Source: Streptomyces umbrinus (lineage in GTDB: Bacteria; Actinomycetota; Actinomycetes; Streptomycetales; Streptomycetaceae). From it: a DNA stretch of 64,000 nt. Below the pieces are notes generated by a model that worked only from the letters and a program-made list of their open reading frames with translations, searched no databases and was not told the origin of the DNA. A program made the position numbers and the translations under genes. Below are positions 53,453-60,919 of the stretch, piece after piece; position 1 is the first letter of the stretch; every line of letters begins with the position of its first letter. The DNA is taken from NCBI RefSeq assembly GCF_030817415.1, contig NZ_JAUSZI010000002.1, forward strand, positions 11,569,501 to 11,633,500. Direction: 5' to 3'.

Positions 53453-54286
53453 ATGACCACACGTCACGTCATCGTCGGGGTGGACGGCTCCGTCGTCGCC
53501 GTACGAGCACTGGACCTGGCCGCCGACGAGGCAGCCCTGCGCGCCACCGCTCTGGAGATCGTGTACGCCGTGCCCGACCTCGACGAGGCGGGCCCGGTGC
53601 TGGCGTCCGCCGCCTCGCGGGTGGGTTACCGCCACCCGGGCCTGCCGGTCGTGACCGTTCCTGCCGAGGGACACTCGGTGGCCGTCCTGGCGGAGCGCGG
53701 ACGATGGGCCGCGCTGACCGTCGTCGGCTGCCGGAGCCTCGGCGGGTTCGCGGGCACGGTGTTCGGCTCGGTGAGCCGGCGCCTTGCCGCGCACGCACCC
53801 GGCCCGCTGCTGGTCGTACGCGGCGACTCTCCGCCGCACCTGCACAACGAGGTACTGCTCGTCCTCGACGAGGAGGACGACGCGGACACGGCGGCGTCCG
53901 CCTTCCAGGAAGCGGAACTCCGTGGTGCTTCGCTGCGCATCTTCCGGCTCTCGGCGGACCGGCACCCGGTCCCGGTGCCGGTGCCGGTGTCGCACCGACG
54001 GAGCGAGTGGACCGCGTCGTACCTCCCGGCCGGTGACCCGTCGTCGGCGCTCCGCGATCGGCATCCTCTGGTCCGGGTGGGGAGTCGCGACGCTGCCGCC
54101 GCCTCGACGCAGACGCTGCTGGAGGCCACACGCACGGCGGACCTCGTCGTGACCGCCTGCCGACCCGAGCGGAGCGGGCACGGCCGCCATCTCGGTTCCC
54201 TGGCACGGATGTTGCTGCAGCGAGCCCACTGCCCGGTGCTGCTCGTTCCCGCCGGGCAGGAGAGCGCCGCGCCCTCGACCTCGTGA
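53453..54286 (+). CDS. Universal stress protein, two UspA-like domains, second diverged
   Basis: The protein has 277 residues from MTTRHVIVGVDGSVVAVRAL behind CCAGGGAGGGAACAGTC. The first domain has LTVVGCRSLGGFAGTVFGSV then SRRLAAHAPGPLLVVRGD. The second lacks a canonical start but ends LVVTACRPERSGHGRHLGSL, ARMLLQRAHCPVLLVP. The middle is short and polar (SADRHPVPVPVPVSHRRSEW). It probably pairs with the upstream stress protein in one transcript. Confidence 0.85.
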   Translation: MTTRHVIVGVDGSVVAVRALDLAADEAALRATALEIVYAVPDLDEAGPVLASAASRVGYRHPGLPVVTVPAEGHSVAVLAERGRWAALTVVGCRSLGGFAGTVFGSVSRRLAAHAPGPLLVVRGDSPPHLHNEVLLVLDEEDDADTAASAFQEAELRGASLRIFRLSADRHPVPVPVPVSHRRSEWTASYLPAGDPSSALRDRHPLVRVGSRDAAAASTQTLLEATRTADLVVTACRPERSGHGRHLGSLARMLLQRAHCPVLLVPAGQESAAPSTS

Positions 54287-54346
54287 AGAACTCCGTCGCG
54301 CCGTGCGGCGGGACCACGGGCTGTCGGCTCTGTCGGTCCTGTCGGC

Positions 54347-56107
54347 CTACTGGGTGTCGCCCCGGGCGAGACCCCACTCCCGGTACGCAGCGACAGCGGT
54401 GGGCAGCGTCGGGAAGACCAGATCGGCGCCGACCGACTTCGTCAGGCCGTACGCGACCAGTTCGTCCATCAGGTCCTGCTTGACGCGGGCGAGGGCGAAC
54501 ACGATGCCGCGCCGGGTCAGTTCGAGGCGCAGCGCGTCGACGGCGTCCAGGGCGGTGATGTCGACCTCGACGTTGGCCTCTGCGTTGAGGACGAACCAGC
54601 GGACCGGGACCTCCTGTTCGTCGACGGCGGCCAGGGCCCGGCGGCGGAAGTTCTCGGCGTTGGCGAAGAACAGGGGCGAGTCGTAGCGGTAGACCAGCAG
54701 GCCGGGGATGGTGCGGGCCTGCGGATAGTCGTCGATGTCGTGCATTCCGGCCACACCGGGGACCACTCCCTCGACGGCATCGTGCGGACGGGCCACGCGG
54801 ACCAGCAGCTCCGCGACAGACAGGCCGACGGCGACGATCACGCCGTAGAGGATGTCCAGGGCCAGCACCCCGGCCAGGCAGCCGAGGGCCAGCAGCAGTT
54901 CCCGGCGGCGGAAGGACCTCAGCCGGCGGAAGCCCGCCAGGTCGATCATGCGGACAGCGGCGTACACGACGAGCGCGCCCAGTACGGCCGAGGGCATGCG
55001 GGTCAGCAGCGGGCTGAGGAAGAGCAGGACCGCGAGGACCGCCACACCGGCGACCAGCGCGTACGCCTGGCTGCGGGCGCCCGCCGAGGCGGCGAGCGCG
55101 GTCCGGCTGGCGCTGCTGCTCACCGGGAAACCGTGCAGCGCACTCGCACCCAGGTTGGCCGCACCGAGGGCCAGGAACTCCTGGTTGGGGTCGAGGCCGG
55201 GGCCCTTGTCGTCGGAGGAGTCGACGGTGAAGGCGCGCGCGGTGAGGATGAAGTCCGTGTAGCCGACGAGGAGGACTCCGAGGGCCGGGAGGACCAGGTG
55301 CGCGAGTTCGGTCAGGTCGGGCACGGCGAGGCCGGGCAGCCCCGACGGGACCTCGCCGATCACCTTGATGCCGTACCGGTCGTCGAGGTCGAACACGGCC
55401 ACGGCCGCCGTGCCGAGCACCACGGCCAGCAGGGGGCCGGGGACCGCCCGGAGGAATCGCGCCACGGTGAAGAGGAACGCGAGCGTGACGGCGCCGAACA
55501 GCAGCGTCGCCCCATGGACCTGCGTCAGGTTGCGTACGAATGACCAGAGTTGGGCGAAGAAGGCTGAACCCGTTGTGTCCACGCCGGTGAGCTTGGGCAG
55601 CTGGTCCACGATCATGATCAGTGCCACGCCCGCGAGGTAGCCGATCAGGACGGGTCGGGAGAGCAGGTCCGCGAGGAACCCCAGCCGCACCGCCCACGCC
55701 ACCAGGCACAGCAGGCCCACCGTGAGTGCGAGGGCGGCTGCCAGTGCGGCGTAGCGGTCCGGGTCTCCGGCGGCCAGCGGGGCGACCACGGTCGCCGTCA
55801 TCAGCGCGGTCGTCGACTCGGGGCCGACCGACAGCAGGCGTGAGGAGCCGAACACGGCGTACAGCGCGAGTGCGGGCAGGATCGCCCACAGTCCGGCGAC
55901 CGGCGGCAGACCCGCCACGCCCGCGTACGCCATCACCTGGGGGATGAGGTACGCGGCCACGGTCACCCCGGCCAGCAGGTCGCCCTTCAGCCATGAGCGC
56001 CGGTAGCCGAGGAGCGTGCCGACTCCGGGCGCGAGGTGCCCGAGGAGAGTGCCGAGCCCCTGTGTCGGACGGCCTCCCGGAACGTGCCCGCCCGCGCTCC
56101 TTGCCAT
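54347..56107 (-). CDS. SulP-family (SLC26) anion transporter with STAS domain
   Basis: The protein has 586 residues. About 10-12 membrane helices begin with YRRSWLKGDLLAGVTVAAYL then IPQVMAYAGVAGLPPVAGLW, the SulP signature. FSVGPES-type motifs appear as SSRLLSVGPESTTALMTATV. The cytosolic C-terminal STAS domain begins VFFANAENFRRRALAAVDEQ-like and contains LNAEANVEVDITALDAVDAL and RLELTRRGIVFALARVKQDL. It would import sulfate, bicarbonate or related anions. It lies inside the stress island and diverges from the DoxX-like gene. Confidence 0.9.
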   Translation of the reverse strand: MARSAGGHVPGGRPTQGLGTLLGHLAPGVGTLLGYRRSWLKGDLLAGVTVAAYLIPQVMAYAGVAGLPPVAGLWAILPALALYAVFGSSRLLSVGPESTTALMTATVVAPLAAGDPDRYAALAAALALTVGLLCLVAWAVRLGFLADLLSRPVLIGYLAGVALIMIVDQLPKLTGVDTTGSAFFAQLWSFVRNLTQVHGATLLFGAVTLAFLFTVARFLRAVPGPLLAVVLGTAAVAVFDLDDRYGIKVIGEVPSGLPGLAVPDLTELAHLVLPALGVLLVGYTDFILTARAFTVDSSDDKGPGLDPNQEFLALGAANLGASALHGFPVSSSASRTALAASAGARSQAYALVAGVAVLAVLLFLSPLLTRMPSAVLGALVVYAAVRMIDLAGFRRLRSFRRRELLLALGCLAGVLALDILYGVIVAVGLSVAELLVRVARPHDAVEGVVPGVAGMHDIDDYPQARTIPGLLVYRYDSPLFFANAENFRRRALAAVDEQEVPVRWFVLNAEANVEVDITALDAVDALRLELTRRGIVFALARVKQDLMDELVAYGLTKSVGADLVFPTLPTAVAAYREWGLARGDTQ

Positions 56108-56234
56108 GAGTCTCCTTCTGCCGCGTGACGTCAGGATCCACCGACGGGCGGACGGCCGCGAGACGTCGACCCGGCCGACAGGAACCTACAGGCACTCGGC
56201 CCCGTTCCCGGCAGCCCAACCGGCCCTGTGGAAA

Positions 56235-56248
56235 GGGCCGTTCAGCCC
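56235..56248. promoter_or_regulatory. Operator-like site between sulP and doxX-like genes
   Basis: GGGCC-GTTC-AGCCC differs at one base from the GGGCC-N4-GGCCC pattern. It overlaps a hairpin (CGGCCCT...AGGGCCG, 56221-56240). It is a weak candidate. Confidence 0.35.
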
Positions 56249-56380
56249 CGTCGCCGCGGACCTTCGGCATCCGGCGACCCCCGCCCGGCGCGGCCAGAGT
56301 GATGGGTGTCGGACAACGACCGGACCATCCCCGAACCCCCCGCCCTCCCGAACCCTCGAATCCCTGAAGGGACCATCACC

Positions 56381-57010
56381 ATGGCCGTGCACGAGCATCC
56401 TCGCCGGAGCCCGGGGTTCCACCTGCCGACGTTCCGTGGCAACCGGACCGCCGCCACCTCCGAGTCCGCCGTGTCGGCTCGTACCGACACGCACACGGCG
56501 CGGGCCTACGCCTTCGCGTCCCTGCGACTGCTCACGGGGTTCGCCTTCCTGTGGGCGTTCCTCGACAAGACCTTCGGCTTCGGCTACGCCACCCCGTCCG
56601 GCAAGGGCTGGATCGACGGCGGCTCGCCGACCATGGGCTTCCTCAGCGGCGTCGCCGCCGGGCCGATGGAGTCCACCTTCCACTCCTGGGCCGGTGCCAC
56701 CTGGGCGAACTGGCTCTTCATGGCCGGCCTGCTCGGCATCGGACTGGCCCTGGTAGGCGGGTTCGCGCTACGGCTCGCGGCCGTCGCGGGCACCGCGATG
56801 ATGGCGCTGATGTGGGTCGCCGAGTGGCCGCCCGCCAAGCTCCTCTCCGACGGGTCGCCGAGCATGTCCAGCAACCCGTTCGTCGACTACCACCTCATCT
56901 ACGCCGTCGTCCTGATCGCGCTTGCCCTGGCCTCCGCCGGTGACACCTGGGGCATCGGCAAGTTCTGGTCCAGGCTGCCGTTCGTCCGCGCCAACGGCTG
57001 GCTGCGCTGA
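56381..57010 (+). CDS. DoxX-like membrane protein
   Basis: The protein has 209 residues from MAVHEHPRRSPGFHLPTFRG. A 45-residue polar head is followed by four hydrophobic helices (ASLRLLTGFAFLWAFLDKTF, ANWLFMAGLLGIGLALVGGF, LAAVAGTAMMALMWVAEW, DYHLIYAVVLIALALASAGD). FGYATPSGKGWIDGGSPTMG is a typical DoxX/DoxD loop, related to thiosulfate:quinone oxidoreductase subunits. It may act in membrane redox balance. A 10-bp-stem hairpin follows the stop. Confidence 0.82.
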   Translation: MAVHEHPRRSPGFHLPTFRGNRTAATSESAVSARTDTHTARAYAFASLRLLTGFAFLWAFLDKTFGFGYATPSGKGWIDGGSPTMGFLSGVAAGPMESTFHSWAGATWANWLFMAGLLGIGLALVGGFALRLAAVAGTAMMALMWVAEWPPAKLLSDGSPSMSSNPFVDYHLIYAVVLIALALASAGDTWGIGKFWSRLPFVRANGWLR

Positions 57011-57019
57011 CCACGGAGA

Positions 57020-57051
57020 ACGCGGCGGGACTCGCGACGGGCCCGCCGCGT
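57020..57051 (+). terminator. Hairpin terminator after doxX-like gene
   Basis: ACGCGGCGGG (57020-57029) pairs with CCCGCCGCGT (57042-57051). It starts ten bases after the stop. Confidence 0.75.
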
Positions 57052-57065
57052 CCGCCTGTCCGATT

Positions 57066-57099
57066 GGGCCGATCGGCCCCTGTTGAGGACCTACGGCCC
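57066..57099. promoter_or_regulatory. Tandem palindromic sites upstream of universal stress gene
   Basis: The perfect palindrome GGGCCGATCGGCCC (57066-57079) is followed exactly 20 bases later by AGGAC-CTAC-GGCCC (57086-57099). The pair is 130-165 bases before the stress gene start. The 20-base phasing matches two dimers on one DNA face. Confidence 0.65.
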
Positions 57100-57151
57100 C
57101 TGCACCACGAACTCATCCGGCACGACGCTGGAATCGGATCGTGCGACCCCT

Positions 57152-57218
57152 GCCTCGCCTCCGACTCCGCCTCCGACTCCGACCTCGACTCCGACTCCGA
57201 TCCCGACTCCGATCCCGA
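57152..57218. repeat. Short tandem repeat of CGACTCC-type hexamers before a start codon
   Basis: Eight or so diverged units of (C/T)CCGA(C/T) and CCGCCT run up to 12 bases before the ATG at 57230, ending at the GGTGGAG ribosome-binding site. Such a run is prone to slippage and could alter leader length. Confidence 0.7.
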
Positions 57219-57229
57219 AGGTGGAGACC

Positions 57230-58135
57230 ATGCCCCGCACCGTCATCGTGGGACTCGACGGCTCGCCCGAAAGCCACGCCGCGGCCGAATGGGCGTCCCG
57301 GGAGGCGAAGCTGCGCGGACTGGCGCTGAAGCTCGTCAATGTCTGGGAGCCCGCTCCGACGCCCGTGGCGCAGGAGCCGCTCCTCGGCGCCGGGACCCAG
57401 CAGCACTGGAGCGAACAGATACCCCGTGAGGCCGCCGAGGGCCTGCGCCTGCGGCACCCCGGTGTCGAGATCACCGCCGAGCAGGTCTACGGCCGGCCGG
57501 GCGAGATCCTGGCGCGCCTGGCCGAGGACGCCGCGCTGCTCGTCCTGGGCTCGCGCGGCCTGAGCGGGTTCGGCGGGTTCCTGGTGGGCTCGGTCGGCCT
57601 CGCCGTCGTGGCGCACGCCGAGCGGCCCGTGGTGCTGGTCCGTGCCGGGGAACAGGCCGCCGACGAGCACGTGATGGATCCGTCCGGCATCCCGTCCGCC
57701 GCGACGCCCTTCCGGCCCGTTGTGCTCGGCATGGACCCCGACAGCCCGGACGACTCGCTGCTCGCCTTCGCCTTCGAGGAGGCGGTCCGTCGTGTCACCG
57801 CCCTGAGGGTCGTGCACGGCTGGAACCTTCCGCCGTACTACGCCTATGGCCTCTCCGCCGACCTCGGCCTGCACGAGGAGATCGTCCGGCAGCAGACCGC
57901 CCGGCTCACCGAGACCCTGCACCCGTGGCGACAGAAGTACGCGGATGTGGAGGTCGTCGAGGAGTCCCGCTCGGGCAGCCCGGCCAACCAGCTGGTCGAC
58001 GCCTCCCACGAGGCCTCCCTGGTCGTCGTGGGACGCCGCGTCCGCCGCAGCCCGCTCGGTGCCCACATCGGCTCGGTGACACACGCCGTGCTGCATCACG
58101 CCACCGCTCCTGTCGCCGTCGTCGCGCACGGCTGA
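57230..58135 (+). CDS. Universal stress protein, two UspA domains
   Basis: The protein has 301 residues from MPRTVIVGLDGSPESHAAAE. Both domains keep the ATP loop: LLVLGSRGLSGFGGFLVGSV then GLAVVAHAERPVVLVR in the first, LVVVGRRVRRSPLGAHIGSV then THAVLHHATAPVAVVAHG in the second. It is very similar to the protein at 52476 and probably a paralogue. The alcohol dehydrogenase gene starts 24 bases later, so the genes are co-transcribed. Confidence 0.93.
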   Translation: MPRTVIVGLDGSPESHAAAEWASREAKLRGLALKLVNVWEPAPTPVAQEPLLGAGTQQHWSEQIPREAAEGLRLRHPGVEITAEQVYGRPGEILARLAEDAALLVLGSRGLSGFGGFLVGSVGLAVVAHAERPVVLVRAGEQAADEHVMDPSGIPSAATPFRPVVLGMDPDSPDDSLLAFAFEEAVRRVTALRVVHGWNLPPYYAYGLSADLGLHEEIVRQQTARLTETLHPWRQKYADVEVVEESRSGSPANQLVDASHEASLVVVGRRVRRSPLGAHIGSVTHAVLHHATAPVAVVAHG

Positions 58136-58159
58136 CGCATCCCGAGGAGAACGAGAACC

Positions 58160-59182
58160 ATGAAGGCAGCGGTCGTACGCGCATTCGGCGAGCTCCTGGT
58201 CATCGAGGAGCGCCCCGATCCCGAGCCCGGCCCCGGCCAGGTCCGGGTCCGGGTCGAGGCCTCCGGGCTCTGCCACACCGACATCCACGCCGCCCACGGC
58301 GACTGGCCCGTCAAGCCGAACCCGCCCTTCGTCCCCGGCCACGAGGGCGTCGGTCGCGTCGAGACCATCGGTGACGGCGTCACCCATCTGGCCCTCGGGC
58401 AGCGGGTCGCCGTGCCCTGGCTCGGCAAGACCTGCGGACGGTGCGAGCACTGCCTGTCCGGCTGGGAGACGCTGTGCGAGCAGCAGATCAACACCGGGTA
58501 CGGATGCGATGGCGCGTACGCCGAGAAGATGCTGGCCTGGGCCGACTTCGCGCAGCCGGTGCCCGACGGGATCTCCGCGCTCGACGCCGCCCCGCTCACC
58601 TGCGCCGGTGTCACGACGTACAAGGCACTCAAGGTCGCCGACGTTCGGCCAACCCAGCTCGTCGCCATCTCCGGTGTCGGAGGACTGGGCCATCTGGCGG
58701 TGCAGTACGCGAAGATCGCCGGAGCGACCGTGGCGGCCATCGACGTCACCGACGAGAAGCTCGAACTCGCCGCGGAACTCGGCGCCGACATCGTGATCGA
58801 CGCCCGCGAGCACGACCCCGGCGAGGTGCTCAAGCGGCACGGAGGCGCGCACGCCGCCATCGCGCTCGCGGTGAACAAGGCCGCCTTCTCCACGGCCTAT
58901 TCGGGGCTCCGGCGCGGTGGAAAGCTCGTCATGGTCGCACTGCCGGCGCACGGCACGATCCAGGTCCCGATCTTCGACACCGTCCTGGGCGGCACCTCCG
59001 TGATCGGCTCCATCGTCGGTACCCGGCAGGACCTGACCGAGGTCTTCCAGCTGCACGCGGCGGGCCGGACCAGGGTGATCCAGGAGACCCGACCCCTCGC
59101 GAGCGTCAACGAGTCCATCGACGAGGTGCTGCGCGGCCAGATCAAGGCAAGGATCGTCTTCGACCTCGGTGAAGGAAGGTGA
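58160..59182 (+). CDS. Zinc-dependent alcohol dehydrogenase (AdhP-like)
   Basis: The protein has 340 residues. The catalytic zinc site has Cys and His in ASGLCHTDIHAAHGDWPVKP and GHEGVGRVETIGDGVTH. The structural zinc lobe is CGRCEHCLSGWETLCEQQ. The cofactor fold is QLVAISGVGGLGHLAVQYAK with IDVTDEKLELAAELGAD. It should interconvert ethanol or other alcohols and aldehydes with NAD. Its stop overlaps the next gene's GTG as GTGA. Co-transcription with stress proteins fits fermentative redox disposal during oxygen limitation. Confidence 0.92.
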   Translation: MKAAVVRAFGELLVIEERPDPEPGPGQVRVRVEASGLCHTDIHAAHGDWPVKPNPPFVPGHEGVGRVETIGDGVTHLALGQRVAVPWLGKTCGRCEHCLSGWETLCEQQINTGYGCDGAYAEKMLAWADFAQPVPDGISALDAAPLTCAGVTTYKALKVADVRPTQLVAISGVGGLGHLAVQYAKIAGATVAAIDVTDEKLELAAELGADIVIDAREHDPGEVLKRHGGAHAAIALAVNKAAFSTAYSGLRRGGKLVMVALPAHGTIQVPIFDTVLGGTSVIGSIVGTRQDLTEVFQLHAAGRTRVIQETRPLASVNESIDEVLRGQIKARIVFDLGEGR

Positions 59183-60060
59183 GGACGGTGGAGCTTCCCC
59201 TGGTCGTCGGTGTCGACGGCTCCGAACCCGGCATGCGCGCCGTGGACTGGGCGGCGGACGAGGCCGCTCTGCGCGGCGTACCGCTGCGCCTGGTGTACGC
59301 CTCACTGTGGGAGCGCTACGAGGGCGCCGCGCTCGCCGAGGGTCTCGGCAGGTCCTCGGAGCAAGTACTGGCCGACAACATCGTCGAGGCCGCCGCGAAG
59401 CGTGCGCACCGCCGCGAGGTGGACCTGAAGATCTCCACCGAGGTGCTGCCCGAGGAGCCGGTGCCCGCACTGCTGCGGGAGGGGCGAAACGCCTCCGCGC
59501 TGGTCCTGGGCACCCGTGGCCGCAGCGGAATCGCCGAGCTCCTGCTCGGCAGCGTCAGCCTCGCCGTGGCCGCCCGCGCCCACTGCCCGGTGATCGTGCT
59601 GCGCGGCGGCCACGACCACCAGGTGACGTCCAGGATGCGCAGGCGCATCGTGCTCGGCGTCGGTGAGGAGCCCGAGAACTCGGCCGCCGTGCGGTTCGCG
59701 TTCGAGGAGGTGCGGGAACGCCGGGTACCGCTGGAGGCGGTACGTGCCTGGCGCTGCCCCGCGCACCAGACCACCGACCACCCTCTGCTGGCCGGCGAAC
59801 CGGCCCGCCTGTACGAGCAGCAGGCCACGGAAACCCTGGAAGCGGCACTGCGTGACGCCCCGGCTGGGGTGGAACTGCACCGGCGCATCATCGAGGGCCC
59901 GGCCCGCAAGGTGCTGCTCGACGCCTCGGTCGACGCCGACCTGCTCGTCGTCGGAGCCCGGCGGCGCCACGGCCACTTCGGGCTCCAGCTCGGCCGCGTC
60001 GCCCACGCGGTCCTGCACCACTCCGCCTGCCCCGTCGCCGTCGTCCCCCAACAGGCATGA
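59179..60060 (+). CDS. Universal stress protein, two UspA domains
   Basis: The protein has 293 residues from the overlapping GTG; a GTG at 59188 (VELPLVVGVDGSEPGMRAVD) is an alternative. Domain 1 ends ALVLGTRGRSGIAELLLGSV then SLAVAARAHCPVIVLR. Domain 2 ends LLVVGARRRHGHFGLQLGRV then AHAVLHHSACPVAVVPQQ. Both glycine loops are present. It is translationally coupled to the alcohol dehydrogenase. Confidence 0.93.
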   Translation: MRTVELPLVVGVDGSEPGMRAVDWAADEAALRGVPLRLVYASLWERYEGAALAEGLGRSSEQVLADNIVEAAAKRAHRREVDLKISTEVLPEEPVPALLREGRNASALVLGTRGRSGIAELLLGSVSLAVAARAHCPVIVLRGGHDHQVTSRMRRRIVLGVGEEPENSAAVRFAFEEVRERRVPLEAVRAWRCPAHQTTDHPLLAGEPARLYEQQATETLEAALRDAPAGVELHRRIIEGPARKVLLDASVDADLLVVGARRRHGHFGLQLGRVAHAVLHHSACPVAVVPQQA

Positions 60061-60065
60061 CCGGC

Positions 60066-60869
60066 TCAGAGGCTCGCCGCGTGATCGGGAACGTACGTCT
60101 GCAGATCGCGCGGCGGGCGCTGGTAGCCGGTCGAGGGCGGCCGGGGCGGCAGCTCCAGCACCGGCGGCGGCACCTCGTGGTACGGCACGGAACTCAGCAG
60201 ATGGGCGATCATGTTCAGACGGGCCCGGCGCTTGTCGTCGCTCTCCACGACGAACCACGGGGCCTCCGAGATGTCCGTGTGCACCAGCATCTCGTCCTTC
60301 GCCCGGGAGTACGCCTCCCAGCGGGTGATCGACTCCAGGTCCATCGGGGAGAGCTTCCAGCGCCGCGTCGGGTCCTTCAGCCGCTGCCTGAACCGCTTCT
60401 GCTGCTCCGTGTCGCTCACCGAGAACCAGTACTTGTGCAGCAGGATCCCTTCCTCCACCAGCATCCGCTCGAAGATCGGGCATTGGCGGAGGAAGAGTTG
60501 GTACTCCTCCTTGGTGCAGAAGCCCATGACGTGCTCGACACCGGCGCGGTTGTACCAGCTGCGGTCGAGCAGCACGATCTCCCCGGCCGCGGGCAGATGC
60601 TCGACGTACCGCTGGAAGTACCACTGGGTGCGCTCGCGCTCGGTCGGTTTGGGCAGCGCCACGGTCCGTGCGACGCGCGGGTTGAGGTGCTCCGAGACCC
60701 GTTTGATCGTGCCGCCCTTGCCCGCCGCGTCCCGTCCCTCAAAGACCACCACGAGCCGGGTGCCCTCGGCCCGCACCCATTCCTGGAGCTTGACCAACTC
60801 CGTCTGCAGACGCAGCAGCTCCTGCTCGTACGCCGCGCGCGGCACCTTCGCCGTCTTCTTGCCGGCCAT
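60066..60869 (-). CDS. ppk2: Polyphosphate kinase 2
   Basis: The protein has 267 residues from [20 protein letters not shown], behind GGAGGAGGCGGC. Walker [19 protein letters not shown] and the Walker B/lid segment [20 protein letters not shown] are the PPK2 signature. [20 protein letters not shown] and [20 protein letters not shown] are typical. It transfers phosphate between polyphosphate and nucleotides, making ATP or GTP from polyphosphate when respiration is limited. It is convergent with the stress-protein gene and divergent from phosphoketolase, with 50 bases between the two starts. Confidence 0.93.
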   Translation of the reverse strand: MAGKKTAKVPRAAYEQELLRLQTELVKLQEWVRAEGTRLVVVFEGRDAAGKGGTIKRVSEHLNPRVARTVALPKPTERERTQWYFQRYVEHLPAAGEIVLLDRSWYNRAGVEHVMGFCTKEEYQLFLRQCPIFERMLVEEGILLHKYWFSVSDTEQQKRFRQRLKDPTRRWKLSPMDLESITRWEAYSRAKDEMLVHTDISEAPWFVVESDDKRRARLNMIAHLLSSVPYHEVPPPVLELPPRPPSTGYQRPPRDLQTYVPDHAASL

Positions 60870-60919
60870 GCCGCCTCCTCCGCTCGATGACGTCCCTCGA
60901 TGACACATACGGAGTCACC

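Noticed and set aside
53469..56270. Very long minus-strand open frame (over 900 codons) opposite a universal stress gene and across sulP
   Set aside because: The Arg/Pro/Gly-rich translation is the typical shadow of high-GC third positions. The SulP and stress-protein frames explain the DNA.
57113..59470. Long minus-strand open frame opposite the stress protein and alcohol dehydrogenase
   Set aside because: It is antisense to two well-supported genes, and its His/Asp/Gly-rich sequence has no domain.
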